Shown here in pieces: positions 1 through 12,294 of a DNA stretch of 64,000 nucleotides. Source of the stretch: Jaltomata sinuosa (Eukaryota; Streptophyta; Magnoliopsida; Solanales; Solanaceae); contig QJPP01001768.1 in NCBI GenBank assembly GCA_003996215.1, positions 426,183-490,182 of the forward strand. The letters are read 5' to 3'. The notes below the pieces were generated by a model. The model was not told the DNA's origin, ran no database searches, and saw only the letters and a list, made by a program, of their open reading frames with translations. The number at the start of each line of letters is the position of its first letter. Positions within the stretch are counted from its first letter, which is position 1. A program made the translations under genes and the position numbers.

Positions 1-870
1 AGACATTTCTTTCTCAACAATTTCCATGCCTAATTTCACCTAGCCTTCTACTATTTATTAGTGTTTTATTTGCCCAATTCCTTAGTAACGTGCCCCTATC
101 GGGGTCCCATACGTAATTGGCCACTTTACTAAAATTGCCCTCTATCGAGTTCACAAAAGCATGTAAAAAAAATAATGAGTAATGAGCATGACAATAAAAA
201 CAAAGAGATCTTTTTGTAAATGTTTTAGCTTCTAATCTCAGCCATGTTGACTTTCTGAATACTAATTAATGAATCACGGAGCAGAGAAACAAAGTTAAAA
301 GATTAATTAGGAGCCCTACTGGTTGATATTAGGTAAGACTTTTTAATACAAGAACAGTAGCAGACCAGCTTCCAATAATGTTTCAATTCATATTCTACTA
401 TTTGTATGATGCAAGTATATGGAAAGATTAAAATAAAGTGCATTTTGATCTTAATTCTGTGAGAAATTCATTGGGATCCTTTTATACTGGAGGAGCAGGT
501 TTATTATATTACTATCTGTTATTTTTTGTACTTTGATTATAGTATTATTATTTTTAGTTATTGTTCATTTTGTTTCGGAATGCTTTGTCATGACATTTTT
601 GATATTTTATCATGGTTTCTTCACTTTCATTATTTCTTTTTCCGAATTACGTCGATATGTTTTTCCTTGAGCCGAGCGTCTATTGAAAACAACCATCTAC
701 CTTCCAAGGTAGGAATAAGATCAACGTACAGACTGCTCATACCCAAATTTCACTTATGAAATTATGTGAATATGTTGTAATAGTAGATACGGATTTACAT
801 ATATTTAATTAAGTAGCTATTGTCCAAACTTTATAATACATTAAAAAAATATTAAATATCTATAAATATT
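1..870. other. AT-rich intergenic DNA, nothing recognised
   Basis: I see no gene or mobile-element signature here. The reading frames are short and T-rich, without recognisable motifs. Confidence 0.5.
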
Positions 871-877
871 TGATTAT

Positions 878-1663
878 TTGTAATATTAATTTAAAGACCA
901 TTCTAAGAATTAATAAGTTTTAAATTTTGTATTAGCTTTCTACAGTAACACCACATTTAACCAATTGTCTTTTTGTGTTACAATACTCATTTTTAGTTCG
1001 TGGGATATTGAAGCAGTACTATACTGCCAAGTGCCCACCGTATTTGCAAACTATAAAACTTTATTTGATCCTGCAAATTCTACACACGAAGGAAGTTGTA
1101 TATCCATAAGAGACAATGTAATTATTCCTCGAGGGCGCACTATCACCAAAATTTTGGTTGAAGTTTTGAATATATGAATTTTTGAAGATCGTATTAAAAT
1201 TGAAATGGCGTCTCCAATATGTATTAAAAAATATATTGTGCATATATTATAAATTAAATATATTATAAGTGTGTTATAAATAATTTTACTTGGTATCATT
1301 AAGAAGGGGGTGATATGTGTAATATATATTATAAATGTATTATTTATGAAGAAAATTTACTTTATATATGTCTAATTAATTATTTTGATTTGTATCACTT
1401 AGAAAAAGAGTGATGCCTGTAATATGTATTAAAATGAATCGTGTCTGTATTATTAATCTAAGGTGAAAAAAAATGCAATTACTATAAATGATAAAATATT
1501 TTTTTAATATAACATATCTAATTTGTAATATTAATTTAAAGACCATATATCCTAAATATTAAATAAGTTTTAAATTTTGTAATCCCCCTCTACAATAACA
1601 CCACATTTAACCAATTGTCTTTTTGTGTGACAAGACTCATTTTTAGTTCGCGGGATATTGGAT
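878..1663. repeat. Direct repeat pair of about 130 bp, about 645 bp apart
   Basis: Bases about 878-1005 and 1524-1663 are close copies. Both contain the blocks TAATATTAATTTAAAGACCA and CCACATTTAACCAATTGTC and end at GGGATATTG. Between them lies AT-rich DNA. Just after the first copy, at about 1009-1050, is a GC-richer block (CTATACTGCCAAGTGCCC) that recurs at about 6920, beside an LTR fragment. The spacing could be a small LTR-like element or a local duplication; no coding sequence supports either view. Confidence 0.6.
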
Positions 1664-2159
1664 TGTCTTCCCACACGAGCTTACTTTAACACTTTGAGCT
1701 CTAGAACCTGTGTCTTGATGGACCAGCTTGACTTACTTATTTCATGTTACTTTGTTAATCATCAAAACTTCATAAATCTCAACATAAAGATATGCAGAAT
1801 ATATCAAAATATTCTTTAATCTTGTGGACTTAAACCTGAGATAAGAATCATTTTTTTGAAAAATTTCTTAAATAACGAATACACCATTAACTAACATTAT
1901 TTATTATTCGAAACTTACTATCCCGACTAATTAGTGCCTTTTTTAAAATAGTGACATTATTGGTCATCAACAAACAGGGGCACAAACAACTAAAGTGAAG
2001 TCGACAGAAAAAACCTAGTCGATCTCTTCTCTCTCTTTAGGCATACCTAAACCTAACCCTATCGCCAATTGATTTCCCGGTGACCACTGGTGATGGCTGG
2101 TCAGTTGAACACACCCAATCCTATACAAAAAACTAACAAACCCTACTATTTCTATCAGT
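1664..2159. other. Intergenic; possible scrap of SIRE-type LTR
   Basis: Bases about 1690-1790 (around GACCAGCTTGACTTACTTAT) resemble bases about 54120-54185 of the copia LTR further right, so a small LTR remnant is likely. The rest shows nothing recognisable. Confidence 0.3.
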
Positions 2160-4460
2160 GATACAATCATGAACTACGCTAAGTTATTGAATAATGCCTT
2201 GGAAAATCGACATATATATTAATGATTTAATTCCTATAAAGCTAGTGAGAATACTACATTGTAAGCCGTATATCAAATGGATTGAAGATGTGATTGAAAA
2301 GATGGATATTACATAGAATCTTCAACACACGGTCATTGGTAAATTCTCATAACGAATGACCTGAACTGGAAAAATTGAGATTTATTATACCATCATAGTG
2401 CAACATAAAAGGAGACTATCATATTGGTTTATTTTTGCAATCGACATATTATTAGTGATACAAGACTTTATTAACTTAACATCAAAGTCGACTTTTTACA
2501 TTAAAATCGAAGGATGGTAACTCCTACCAAATGAGACCTTTTATCTATGATTCTAAATTTAAGATTGAGGAGAAAACTTCGAGGGAAATGTCATGGATAT
2601 CATTCTCTAATCTACTGCTTACATACTTTGTAAAGGAATCTTTGTTCTCTCTTGCCACAACAATTGGTACTCCTTTACATCTGGACATGGCCACGATCAA
2701 CAGAACTAGAGACCTAGTTGTTCAAGGTCAAAGTTTTAGTTCATCTACTGGCATACCTACTTGATCATATATGCATGAACATTGAAGATGAACAAACAGG
2801 AGCATTAAGGACTATAAAGGTGAATATATAATATGACTACTTGCAAAAATATTATAGAGAGTGCAAACTATAAGGGTAAAATATTTATGATTGTAGAGTA
2901 TTACATCTAGAACTTGCTCCAAAGAGGATAGAGATGCCAAAATTAATGATGTGCTTAAGGACAATAGGAAAAAGGAACAAGAAGTGGTAGAAGAATAGTA
3001 GGTTTCAAGAAAATAATCACAAACCAAGGGGCATCCAACAGACAGGATCCTTTCCAAGGAAACTTACTAGTGGGAAGATAGTGGAAAATCTAGAGGAGTG
3101 AAATATTGTGAAAGACAAAAGAGTCTTTACAAAATGTTGTGTACATCAAAGACAACAGACTACTAAGGGGAATTTAAACAATTCAAACAAGTCCAAAGTA
3201 GCAAAGGACCAGGCTACAAATCAGAATAACATCACAATTCAGAATAAGTTTCAGTGGGTGGAGAAAGATTTTCAACCAATTAAATTAGAAACAAGAAAGA
3301 ATGATTCCCAACAAGTCAATGAAGTACATGAAATAGTAGACATCCCAAGTTATGGAGAAACAAAACTGCCATGGAGGAAAATAAAGGAAGAAGCTGAAGG
3401 AATATAGATAAATAAAGGAATATAGATAAATAAAGGAATGATGAAGACAAAAACAAAAAGGAAGAAAATCCAATTTCTTGAATGATGATGGTAAACCTAA
3501 TCCTACAGAAGACAAGGGGGATTAAAAAGAACCAAATGTAGATAAAGGAAAATATATTATTGTGAACTCTGATTAGGTAGAAAAACATTCTTTTTTTATA
3601 AGTGATCTTGATCTTGGCATAACTAATACTGAAAAGGGATCCACTCAGATGATCATAGTGAGAACTGAATCAACTGTTCTGGACTTCTTTGAATTGGAAA
3701 GTGGAGAAGAAGGTTACATAAAGGATATGCAAGAACTAGAGAATGGTGAGAAATACCTTACAAAAGAAAAAGCACAAGAAGGTAATGAAGAGACATTGCT
3801 TGCAAAGATTCAAACTTATCCAACAGACTGAATCAACAAAGGAGTTGGCCTTGGTTATTGCACCAAACCAACAAATGATAATGTACAAAAATAATTCTCC
3901 TGTGAAAAATACTCATGACATTGTTTCACATAATTATAGAGACATGAATATCAGCAAGGAGAAGTCTAACATACACAAATATCCAAAAAAAAGAAAGGAG
4001 AAGATAATTGCCGGAACTTAGATCAAATTGTCAAGGAAGCTGGACTATCACCTAAATTATATGCAACATGCAACAAAAAGAATAGAAATATTGGTAATTC
4101 AGACCAAGTTCAACCAATAAAGATAGTTTCGAATAGGAGTGCTACTAAAACTAGTTTTAAATGATGATTAAAAATATTCTTTTGGAACATTGGGTCAGTG
4201 AATACTCAAGAAGCTTTTCACAAAATTCAAATGCTCCACAAACACCACAAGTTCTTCCTAATTGCTCGGATGAAACTTTTCTAGGATTCCAAACACATTA
4301 AAAATATAAAAGAAGACTTTGTATGAAATATGTCAATTTTAATATTAATGGTAAGATCCGGTTCTTTGTTAATGAGACAGTAAATGTAGAGATTTTACTA
4401 GATACAAATAACAAATCACTCTCAAACTCTACATGCAAGAACTGGAAAATATATGATTAC
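2160..4460 (+). pseudogene. Degenerate L1-type LINE: ORF1 (DUF4283-like) and the start of ORF2
   Basis: The frame at 2531-2764 reads MSWISFSNLLLTYFVKESLF followed by a GTPLHLDMATINRTRDL-like stretch. I recognise this pattern from the DUF4283 gag-like domain of plant LINE ORF1. Lysine/asparagine-rich frames at 3108-3407 and 3649-4021 look like the low-complexity C-terminal part of ORF1. At about 4163 a new frame reads as NIFFWNIGSVNTQEAF, like the endonuclease start of LINE ORF2, but it decays within about 250 bp. Frames shift repeatedly and stops interrupt every part, so this is a dead copy cut before its reverse transcriptase. The family is inferred from motifs only. Confidence 0.6.
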
Positions 4461-4974
4461 CACTTCCATATATGCTAAGTGTGATGCTATTGAGAGGTTA
4501 GATTTGTGGGACTGCTTATATGGATTTGCGAGTTATATGGATTGTTTACCCTTATGAATGGTACAATTGAATTTGTAAGTGAGATTTAAAGGATAAGAGG
4601 TTCAGATGCAGACGTGTATAGCAAAATATGATGTAATATTCAAAAGTCAAATACTTAAGCAATTGAAATATTAAGATCGAGATAACATGAGTCGACAGGA
4701 GCCGAGTGATCCGTAAGGTTGGATTATGGCTGACAAGGGTTGTACAATCAAAGCTGGAATCAAAATAATAGACAATTTGGAAAGCAGAGCTAATAGACAA
4801 TAAAGAAATATGCTTTTACTCAGATAGTGAATTGTGTATTGATGATGATTATTATATGGCTTTATATGGGGGGTCAACTTTCCAACAGTTTAATATTATG
4901 TTTAACCCTAAATGACTAATTAAATAACATAAATAATTAAGGGGTAATGCCCATGTATTTCACGGGTCAATTAC
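4461..4974. other. Intergenic DNA
   Basis: No coding motif or repeat boundary was recognised. It may still contain decayed LINE sequence continuing from the left. Confidence 0.4.
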
Positions 4975-6450
4975 TGTCACGACCCAACCCGTCGTGAGTG
5001 GCACTCACCCAACCCCGGATGAGCGAACCAATAGAGTTTCACCTTTGCCTAGACTAACAGCCTAAACCCAGCAAGCATCAAAGTAAACTAGTAATGAAAA
5101 TAAGATCAACTACTCAAAAACTTATCATAATTAATTATCTGCGGAAAATCCCACCTAGGAACTGAAAGCAATCGTACCAAATATCAATACCAAATCTAGA
5201 GTACGGGAATGCAACCCCAGACAAAATAGGAAATAGTTTTTAAGTCCGAACAAATGGACTAAAACTCTAATGATAATCCCAAGGTAGCTCGAATCGACAG
5301 CTCACCCCTGAAGATCGGAAATGTCGGTGCTAAATCTGAGGTCTCGTCTCAGCCGCTGAAAGATTTTCTGTACTCACCAAAAGAAAGACAAGTGCAGTAT
5401 CAGTACACCACCACTGTGTACTCGTAGGATCATCAACCAGTATTCAAGAAAATAGTATATAAATAGTACGCAAAATCCAGTAACAAGTATGGCAAACATG
5501 CAACAAATATCACAGGCATCTCTAGACTACAGGTCTCTACCTAGCTTGTTACCGCATGAATCCATCTCTTACAGTTCTATTCCACCAACAAGAAATCATA
5601 ACTATACCTTACCGTCTAGCCCGGATCCACCCTGGAATCCCCTCTAGACGATACCACAAGTAATTGTTCAACCCAGCCTAAACTAAGACCAACTCAACAG
5701 TCATACAACAGTTCCCGACCACTCAAGGACCACCAATCAATAGCATTTTTCAATAACAACCCGGTCCACTCACGAAACCAATATTAAGTATCACATTAAG
5801 TAAAACAACCCGGTCCACACACGGACCAATAACAATCAATGTAATACAAAAATCACCATGCAATATGCATTAAAGTAAACCCGTACCAGATATGGTATCC
5901 GTGCCAACCGAATGTTATACCCGTACCAGGTATGGTACCCGTGCCAACCATGTGTTATACCATACCAGACGTGTTACCCGAGCCAACCGAATGTCAACAA
6001 CCACATTCAATATGTGAACACACACAACTTGTAAAGCCAACAAGTAAACACCATTCAAACATAGACTGTAAACCGAACTTAGACATTCCACACAATTCCC
6101 CTAAGCAATGTAATGCACACAAATACTTAGACAACGAGTACAATGAATATACACATTCGCAGAAATGTGAAAGCCATCACCTACCTCGAAATGATCCAAG
6201 CTCTATTCAACCCGAGCTTTTCCGTGTTCCGAATTTCCCTCGCGTTCTTAGTCTAAAAATAACACATAATACATACAATTAACATACAGACCTGTACATT
6301 ACCCAGATTATACAAAATCCCCAAACTCAGGCCACCCATGATTATTCAACCCTTTTTCCCGGGCTTTCCACCGTTAATTCTCCTAGTCTTATCATTTTTT
6401 ACGGACAAAACAGGAAATTAAACAACCTATGATCATTTTAATGTACTTAA
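4975..6450. mobile_element. LTR-like block, probably Ty3/gypsy, ends uncertain
   Basis: The block opens with TGTCACGACCCAACCCGTCG, a start I associate with gypsy-type LTRs in nightshades. It is GC-richer than its surroundings and has internal near-repeats (CCCGTACCAGGTATGGTACC at about 5920-5945; CAACCCGGTCCAC at about 5758 and 5807). No gag or pol frame is present. The open frame at 5932-6282 has no protein-like features and looks like a chance product of the repeats. It could be a solo or truncated LTR; I could not place a matching right end or target duplication. Confidence 0.45.
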
Positions 6451-6451
6451 A

Positions 6452-6905
6452 TCAAGACAACAATCCTACTTCAGTTTATAACATACTGAACTATGATTAC
6501 AACTCAAAGAACAACTCCTAATACATCACTACTAAGACACTTTAGCTAGACTTTGTACTTAGGACCAGGTTCTTCAATGTGTTCCTTCAGTGTTCTCAAT
6601 TACACTTGCTAAAGTCAATTTCACAATTGCCTTCTTTTGCTCTGTAAGTGCGTACGTATTTTTGGGTAGCAACTTTGCTATTTAACGACAACTCCTCAAG
6701 GAGTTCTTCTTCAATTCAAACTCCTTCTTTCATCCGAACTCTACTTGCTTAGAGTTCTACTTCAAGTGAGACTCCTCCTTGCATACAACCTTATTCTTCT
6801 ACAGAGTTGTAGTTGTGTTCAACTTCTTCATTGTGTGCACATATCTACTTCTGCTTAATGCTTCGAGTTATCCAATAACCTCTTCTTACATATTTGACTG
6901 CTGAC
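6452..6905 (-). mobile_element. Fragment of SIRE/Maximus-type copia LTR
   Basis: This stretch is clearly similar to bases about 53640-54100, in the same orientation. It shares CAATCCTACTTCAGTTTATA, the run around CTAAAGTCAATTTCACAATT and the CTCCTTGCATAC segments. At 53-59 kb the matching sequence is the 3' LTR of a minus-strand copia element, so this is a partial LTR of the same family. No internal region accompanies it. Confidence 0.7.
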
Positions 6906-6952
6906 TAAGCAGTGCTGCGCTATACTGCCAAGTGCCCACCGTATTAGCACTC

Positions 6953-7372
6953 GGGGTCGTTTGGTAAAGTGTATTAGAAAATTTAATGCATGCATTAGTT
7001 TTATGTATTACTAATACTTTGTTTGGTATAATTTTTCTACTTATGTATAACTAATGCTCTATTGTGTATTAAGCTATGCATTACTAATACCATGAATTTC
7101 TATGTATTAGTAATGCAATGGTTCTAATGCATATGACTAAAGATACTATTGTCCCTCAAAACACTTTCCACATCATTTCTATCATATTTGTGGAGGGTAT
7201 TTTTGTAAATAATTTTTTTTATATAAATTGTGCAATGCATGTTATTTTTAATACACTAAACTAAATACTGCATAAGAAAAATCTCGGCATAACTAATGCA
7301 ACCATAACTAATACAAACATTATTAATACACCATATTATGCACTATTCTTATACACTCCACCAAACGACTCC
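6953..7372. mobile_element. MITE with GGGGTCGTTTGGT terminal inverted repeats
   Basis: The left end GGGGTCGTTTGGT is matched in inverse by ACCAAACGACTCC at the right end, about 420 bp apart. The interior is AT-rich and partly self-complementary, with many TATTAGTAATGC-like words. No target duplication is obvious. Elements with similar ends elsewhere in this window (7807, 9733, 26875, 27418) show TTA-like flanks, which suggests the Tourist (PIF/Harbinger) class. Confidence 0.7.
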
Positions 7373-7806
7373 AGAACAGATACTGAGAGAAGAAAACCAT
7401 CTGCAGAGGCGCCTACTGTTTGCAGATTCTAATTTGTGGGATCGGAATGGATTTTTAGCACGAGTTAAAATGAATTCATAAAAAAAAACATAAACACAAA
7501 CTTGAATTACTCGATTCCTCGTTTTATTTTACTTGATCCTTATACTAAAAATAAATATTTCATTTTACTCTAGATAATCAAAAGAATTTTATCTTTAGTA
7601 TTAAATAACTATGTATATAAAATAGTAATAATTAAATTTAAAATTCCAAAATATTATTAATATAATTAATTTAGTAAAATATATATATACATTGAATTAA
7701 AACTTTATTAAGAGATGTACAAGATCAACATGAGCCAAATAATATAAAACGGAGAAAACATTAGTTTCGAGTCCATAAAATTTAATGAGTGTCCCTAAGC
7801 AATTTA
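7373..7806. other. AT-rich intergenic DNA
   Basis: No gene or element boundary was seen. The sequence is mostly A/T runs. Confidence 0.45.
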
Positions 7807-8034
7807 GGGGTCGTTTGGTAGTTGGTTTGAAGGTGAGTTATACAGGTATTAAATTATGCATAAGTAATACCATGTTTGGTAGTTAGTTAAGAGGTAAATT
7901 ATTTATGTATAAAATTAATGCGCTATTTGGTTTGCAATTTAGAAATCCCCATAACTAATATATGCGTAAGTTACTAGAGAATCTACGTATTATTTTATGA
8001 AGGATAAAAGGTGAAATAACCAATACATAACTAA
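7807..8034. mobile_element. Left part of another GGGGTCGTTTGGT MITE, split by a nested insertion
   Basis: The end GGGGTCGTTTGGTAGTTGG follows TTA, and the interior resembles other MITEs here (ATACAGGTATTAAATTATGC). The element is interrupted at 8035 by a Harbinger-like insertion. Sequence of the same character resumes at 9131, but I could not find its right end. Confidence 0.5.
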
Positions 8035-9127
8035 GGCCTCATTTGTTTTCATTAAGATTAAGACGTCTGAATCTGAATGCACATCTGAATGATTAAGATG
8101 TTGTCTCTAGATCTGAATACTGAATGATTAAGACTGTTTGTTTTTCAACATCTGAATATGCATAATTTATTTATTTATAAATATAACAAAAGTACAATTC
8201 AAATAAAAATTAATTATACATTAGAAAAAAACTTAATTTAATAAAAATAAAATTATTAGTTGATTAAAAAAATGAGACATTTATGTTTGCTAGTGATGAT
8301 GTAGATGGTTCGTAATGGTGGTCATGGTCATGGTTGGTATTTATGGCTGGTAAGTTGGCGGTGATAGTTGATAGTAGAGGTGGTTGATGTTTTAGTGACT
8401 GTCATAATAGTGGCGATTGGTAGTGTTGGTGGTGGTTTTTGTGATGGTGAAGTTGGTTAAGGTTAGTAGTTGGCGGTGTTGATGGTGGTGACTGAAGAAT
8501 GTGTGATAGTTGGAGGCGGTTCTAGTTGTGATGGTGGATGTGGTTGGTCGTAGAGATTGACTGTACTGGTGGTAGTGGCAGATAGTGGTGGAGGTGGCGC
8601 CGAGGTGACAACGGTGGTGGTGGTGGCTGAAAAACGTGTAATAGTTGACGGTGTGTTTGTGATAGTTAGTGACGGTGTGTTTGTGGTAGTTAGTGACGGT
8701 GCTAATTGTGATAGTGGAGTTGGTTAGTTGTAGGATTGACCACAGTGGTGTTGGAGGTGACGGTGATGGTGGTGACAATGGATATAATTATATATAATGA
8801 TGGAGGTAGTAGGGGTGGTAGTGACTGATAGTAGTGGTGACTGGTGGTGGTGGTTGACGACGATAATGGTGGTTGACAATGGTGATGGTGGTTGTGATGA
8901 CAAAGGTGGTAAGTGGTGGTGACTGGTGATTGTGGAAATAGTGGTGGTGAATATTGTCAATACAAGTTTACCTCTTAATGGTATTAAGACTTTGTTCTAG
9001 ATCTTAATGATTAAGACTCATTCAGACCAATTAAGTGCTTAAATCTTAATAAAAACAAATGCACTTAATGGCCTAAGGTCTGAACCATTCAGATGCAGAC
9101 CTCCATTAAATGCAAACAAATGAGGCC
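8035..9127. mobile_element. PIF/Harbinger-type non-autonomous element, 1.09 kb, TAA target duplication
   Basis: The left end GGCCTCATTTGTTTTCATTA and the right end, which reads AACAAATGAGGCC, form terminal inverted repeats flanked by TAA on both sides (8032-8034 and 9128-9130). A second layer of inverted similarity, with TTAAGA and CTGAATG words, lies inside each end. The middle (about 8280-8950) is a GGTGGTGA-type simple-sequence stretch. Its long minus-strand frames (Ser/Thr/His-rich) are by-products of the repeat, not genes. No transposase is present, so it would need one in trans. Confidence 0.75.
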
Positions 9128-9130
9128 TAA

Positions 9131-9732
9131 ATCCTACATAATTAATACCTACATAAAATAATACATAAACACGTTCATAACTAATCCCAAAATTATCGAA
9201 TCCATCTGCTCCGATCTTTGTGGACATAATTAATTTGGCAATATGGGTTTGTAAGCTGAACAAATGGTATGGTGAATTAGTTGAGGTGTATATATAAACT
9301 AAACCTGGGTAAAACGTACCATTTGTGGGTGTGTTTGGTATGAAGATTTTTTATTTTCTTTTTATGTTTGATTTTTAAAAATATTTTAATAATTCTTTTT
9401 TAGGAAAATAATTTTTTTAGTGAGAATAAAAAAATGAATTTCACGAGTGACATTCTAAGTTTATTATCTTATTTCAAACCTCTAACACTTCAATCCTCAT
9501 CCCTACTATACCATCTCGACCCCCGCTCTCACCCTCACCTTATAAAGGTCGATTGGTAGAGTGTATAAAAATAATATTAAATAGTGTATATTAGTAATAT
9601 TTGAATTAGTAATATTGAAATTAATTATGTTGAAACTATTTCTTATTCGCTATTTGGCTTGGTGTATTAATAGGAAGATTAATAGGAAGTTCTTTCTTTA
9701 ACCATGTTTATTCATGTATTAATAATTCTTTA
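9131..9732. other. Remnant MITE sequence and intergenic DNA
   Basis: Bases 9131-9250 look like the continuation of the MITE split at 8035. At about 9330 the word GTGTGTTTGGTATGAAGA marks a fragment of the same family as the element at 10411-10800. No genes were seen. Confidence 0.4.
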
Positions 9733-10106
9733 GGGGTCGTTTGGTAGTGTGCGTTATAAGAAAAAAATAATGTATGCATTAACTTTGTGTATTACTGGTA
9801 TCTTGTTTGATACACTTTATTTGGAATTAAGGTATGTATATACATGGAAATCCATGATATTAGTAATGCAATATATTCTAGTACATGCATTAATATGGTT
9901 AAAATCACAACTACTCCTCAAAACATTTTCCACATTCTTTCCACCATATTTGCAAAGGGTATTTCTATAAATAAATACTTTTTAAAAAAAAGTTAAACAA
10001 TACATGTTTTTTTTAATACACCAAATCAATTACTGCATAAAAAAAATCTCAGCATAACTAATCTCAGCATTACTGCACTATTCTTATACATCGTACTAAC
10101 GACACC
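9733..10106. mobile_element. MITE with GGGGTCGTTTGGT-type ends
   Basis: The left end GGGGTCGTTTGGTAGTGTG follows TTTA. The right end ACTAACGACACC is an imperfect inverse. The interior closely parallels the element at 6953-7372 (TGTATTACT, ACTGCATAA and CTCAGCATAACTAAT words), so these are two copies of one family. Confidence 0.6.
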
Positions 10107-10410
10107 TATATTGTTAATACCATGGTTTGTTATGTATGAGTTATACGCCCTATAATACTGAATATGGTGTATAACTGATATATGTATTATTAATTTATAC
10201 ATATACTAAAAAAATTCTACCAAATAAAGAATTAAATAATATTATAAATAACACATGTATTATTTTCTTCGGTACATCCTATCAAACAACCTCATAGTGT
10301 TTTCTCAAATTACATATAAACTCTTGGGATAATATTTTCTTACCGACTTACCAAATATCAGATAATAGACAAGAAAATAACTTATTTGCCCAGAAAATAC
10401 TTTCCTTTAT

Positions 10411-10800
10411 AGGTGTGTTTGGTATGAATTCCTAAAAATTATTTTTTTTGAAAAACAAGTTGATTTCGTACTTATTTTCTAGTGTTTGATAAGTTAGCAA
10501 AAAAATTTTATCTCAAGAGCATTTATATGTAATGTAGCAAAAAACTATAGGAATGAGAGGAGGTGGGGTGGGATGTGGAGCCTCGGGGGTGACAGAGTTG
10601 CAATGGTCAAGGGGATAGGGATTGGGGGCGTTGGGTGGGTCAGAGGATCAATAAATATAAAATATCATTTATACAACATATTTTCCCTACTCCAATTAAA
10701 TAAATCAATTTTTCTCATTTTTAAGGAATATTTTTCAAAAATTTTATTCAACCAAACATAAAAAAATAAGAAAATATTTTCCTTCACATCAAACACACCC
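10411..10800. mobile_element. Foldback MITE with GGTGTGTTTGGT ends
   Basis: The left end AGGTGTGTTTGGTATGAA is the approximate inverse of the right end TTCACATCAAACACACCC, and AAAATA-rich blocks near both ends also pair. A G-rich insert sits in the middle (about 10555-10640). Target duplication is unclear (TAT/ATA). Part of the same family recurs at about 9330. Confidence 0.6.
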
Positions 10801-11479
10801 ATACCTAACTTGTTTCCCTCAAGTAATATGAAATAAATTCAATTTTTTTTGAATAAAATATTTTATCAACTACTATAAAAACAATTTTGTCTTTTCCTTA
10901 TATACTTGACCTTCAAGAGGTTTTTGCCTTTTTGGGTGCACGCTATAAATCGCGGGCGAATGAATTAAGGGTGACAAAAAGGTTTTAAATTTAAGTTGTA
11001 GTGACTTAAGTTATTTTAATTGAGTAGAGGTGACAAAAATTAGATTAGAAATTAATGGGTTTTGACTCATTTTCTGAGTTGCCCTCAAGTTTTTATTTTT
11101 ACACTTTGACCCATGGGACCCATTCCCCTTTTTGGGAAAATTAAATAAAACCCTAATTACTTAAAATGGGGGGGGGGGGGAATGACCATCTCCCCTTCTT
11201 TTTGCTTCTCTTCCTCGTGCCATTTTCAAGGCATTCTCCATTGTTGTTGTTGTCTTCTTCTTCTTCTTCTTCATCATCATCTTCTTCTTTTTCTTCTACT
11301 CCCCTGCCCTCGATTGTTGTTGCTGCTGCCACAACTGCTGGTACTGGACCAAAATTTTGGATCAAATTTGTTCGTAATCACTAGGCATTGCTTCATAGGT
11401 GATTTTGATAAGTAAAAATAATAATTTTTAGTTCAATTTCTTATCTGGGTATATCTGCTGTTTTTCTGCAATTTTCAGT

Positions 11480-12205
11480 AGCGTATCCAACAGATGACCC
11501 ATTTGTTGCAACAGATGATCTATCTGTTGGATTCATGTTACAACAGTTGAATCCAACAGATAGCTCATCTGTTGCAACAGATGAGTGGTCTGTTGCAACA
11601 GATGACCCATCTGTTGTAACAGATGAGTGGTCTGTTGCAACAGATGACCCATCTGTTGCAACAGATGACCTATCTGTTGGATCAAGCTACTGGTTCTGAA
11701 CATGAATCCAACAGGTAAGTCATCTGTTGCAACAGATGAGTGGTCTGTTGCAACTGATGAGTTATCTGTTGCAACATATGAACTATCTGTTGGATCAAGC
11801 TACTGGTTCTGAATATGAATCCAACAGGTAAGTCATATGTTGCAACAAATAACTCATTTGTTGCAGTAGATGACTTACCTGTTGGATTCATCTTACATTA
11901 GCTGGCAAAGCTAGTTCAGAACCAGAAGCTTAATCCAACAGATAAGTCATCTGCTGCAACAGATGAGTTATATGCTGCAACAGATGAGTTATCTGTTGCA
12001 GCATATGACTTACCTGTTGGATTCATGTTCAGAACCAGTAGCTTGATCCAACAGATAGGTCATCTGTTGCAACAAGTGGATCGTCTGTTGCAGCATATAA
12101 CTCATCTATTGCAACAAATGACTTATCTGTTGGATTAAGCTTCTGGTTCTGAACATGTATCCAACATGTGAGTCATTTGTTACAACAGATGAGTTACTTG
12201 TTGGG
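11480..12205. repeat. Array 1 of palindromic 10-mer (CAACAGATGA / TCATCTGTTG)
   Basis: The decamer CAACAGATGA and its inverse TCATCTGTTG recur dozens of times, often joined as the 20-nt perfect palindrome TCATCTGTTGCAACAGATGA. Longer words also repeat within the array (GGATCAAGCTACTGGTTCTG, and its inverse around GAACCAGTAGCTTGATCC), so larger hairpins are possible. It lies between the left end of the Mutator-like element and its transposase gene. Confidence 0.9.
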
Positions 12206-12294
12206 ACAATGATATAATTTTATTGTTGTATATAGATACTCAATTTTACTATACTATTATTGATTTTTTTAACAAAACTCTTTAGGTATCATTT

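Noticed and set aside
5932..6282. 116-residue frame in the LTR-like block
   Set aside because: It has no recognisable domain, lies in a repetitive LTR-like context with internal near-repeats, and no promoter or intron structure supports it.
8392..8960. Ser/Thr/His-rich frames on the minus strand
   Set aside because: They are a by-product of the GGTGGTGA simple sequence inside the Harbinger-type element.
11153..11415. Three overlapping frames near the left end of the Mutator-like element
   Set aside because: They come from a TCT/TTG simple repeat; none has a domain or a sensible start, and they overlap on both strands.
11480..12205. CRISPR-like array
   Set aside because: The repeats are palindromic 10-mers with irregular spacers that are themselves repeats, in a plant transposon. 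There is no repeat-spacer regularity and no cas gene.
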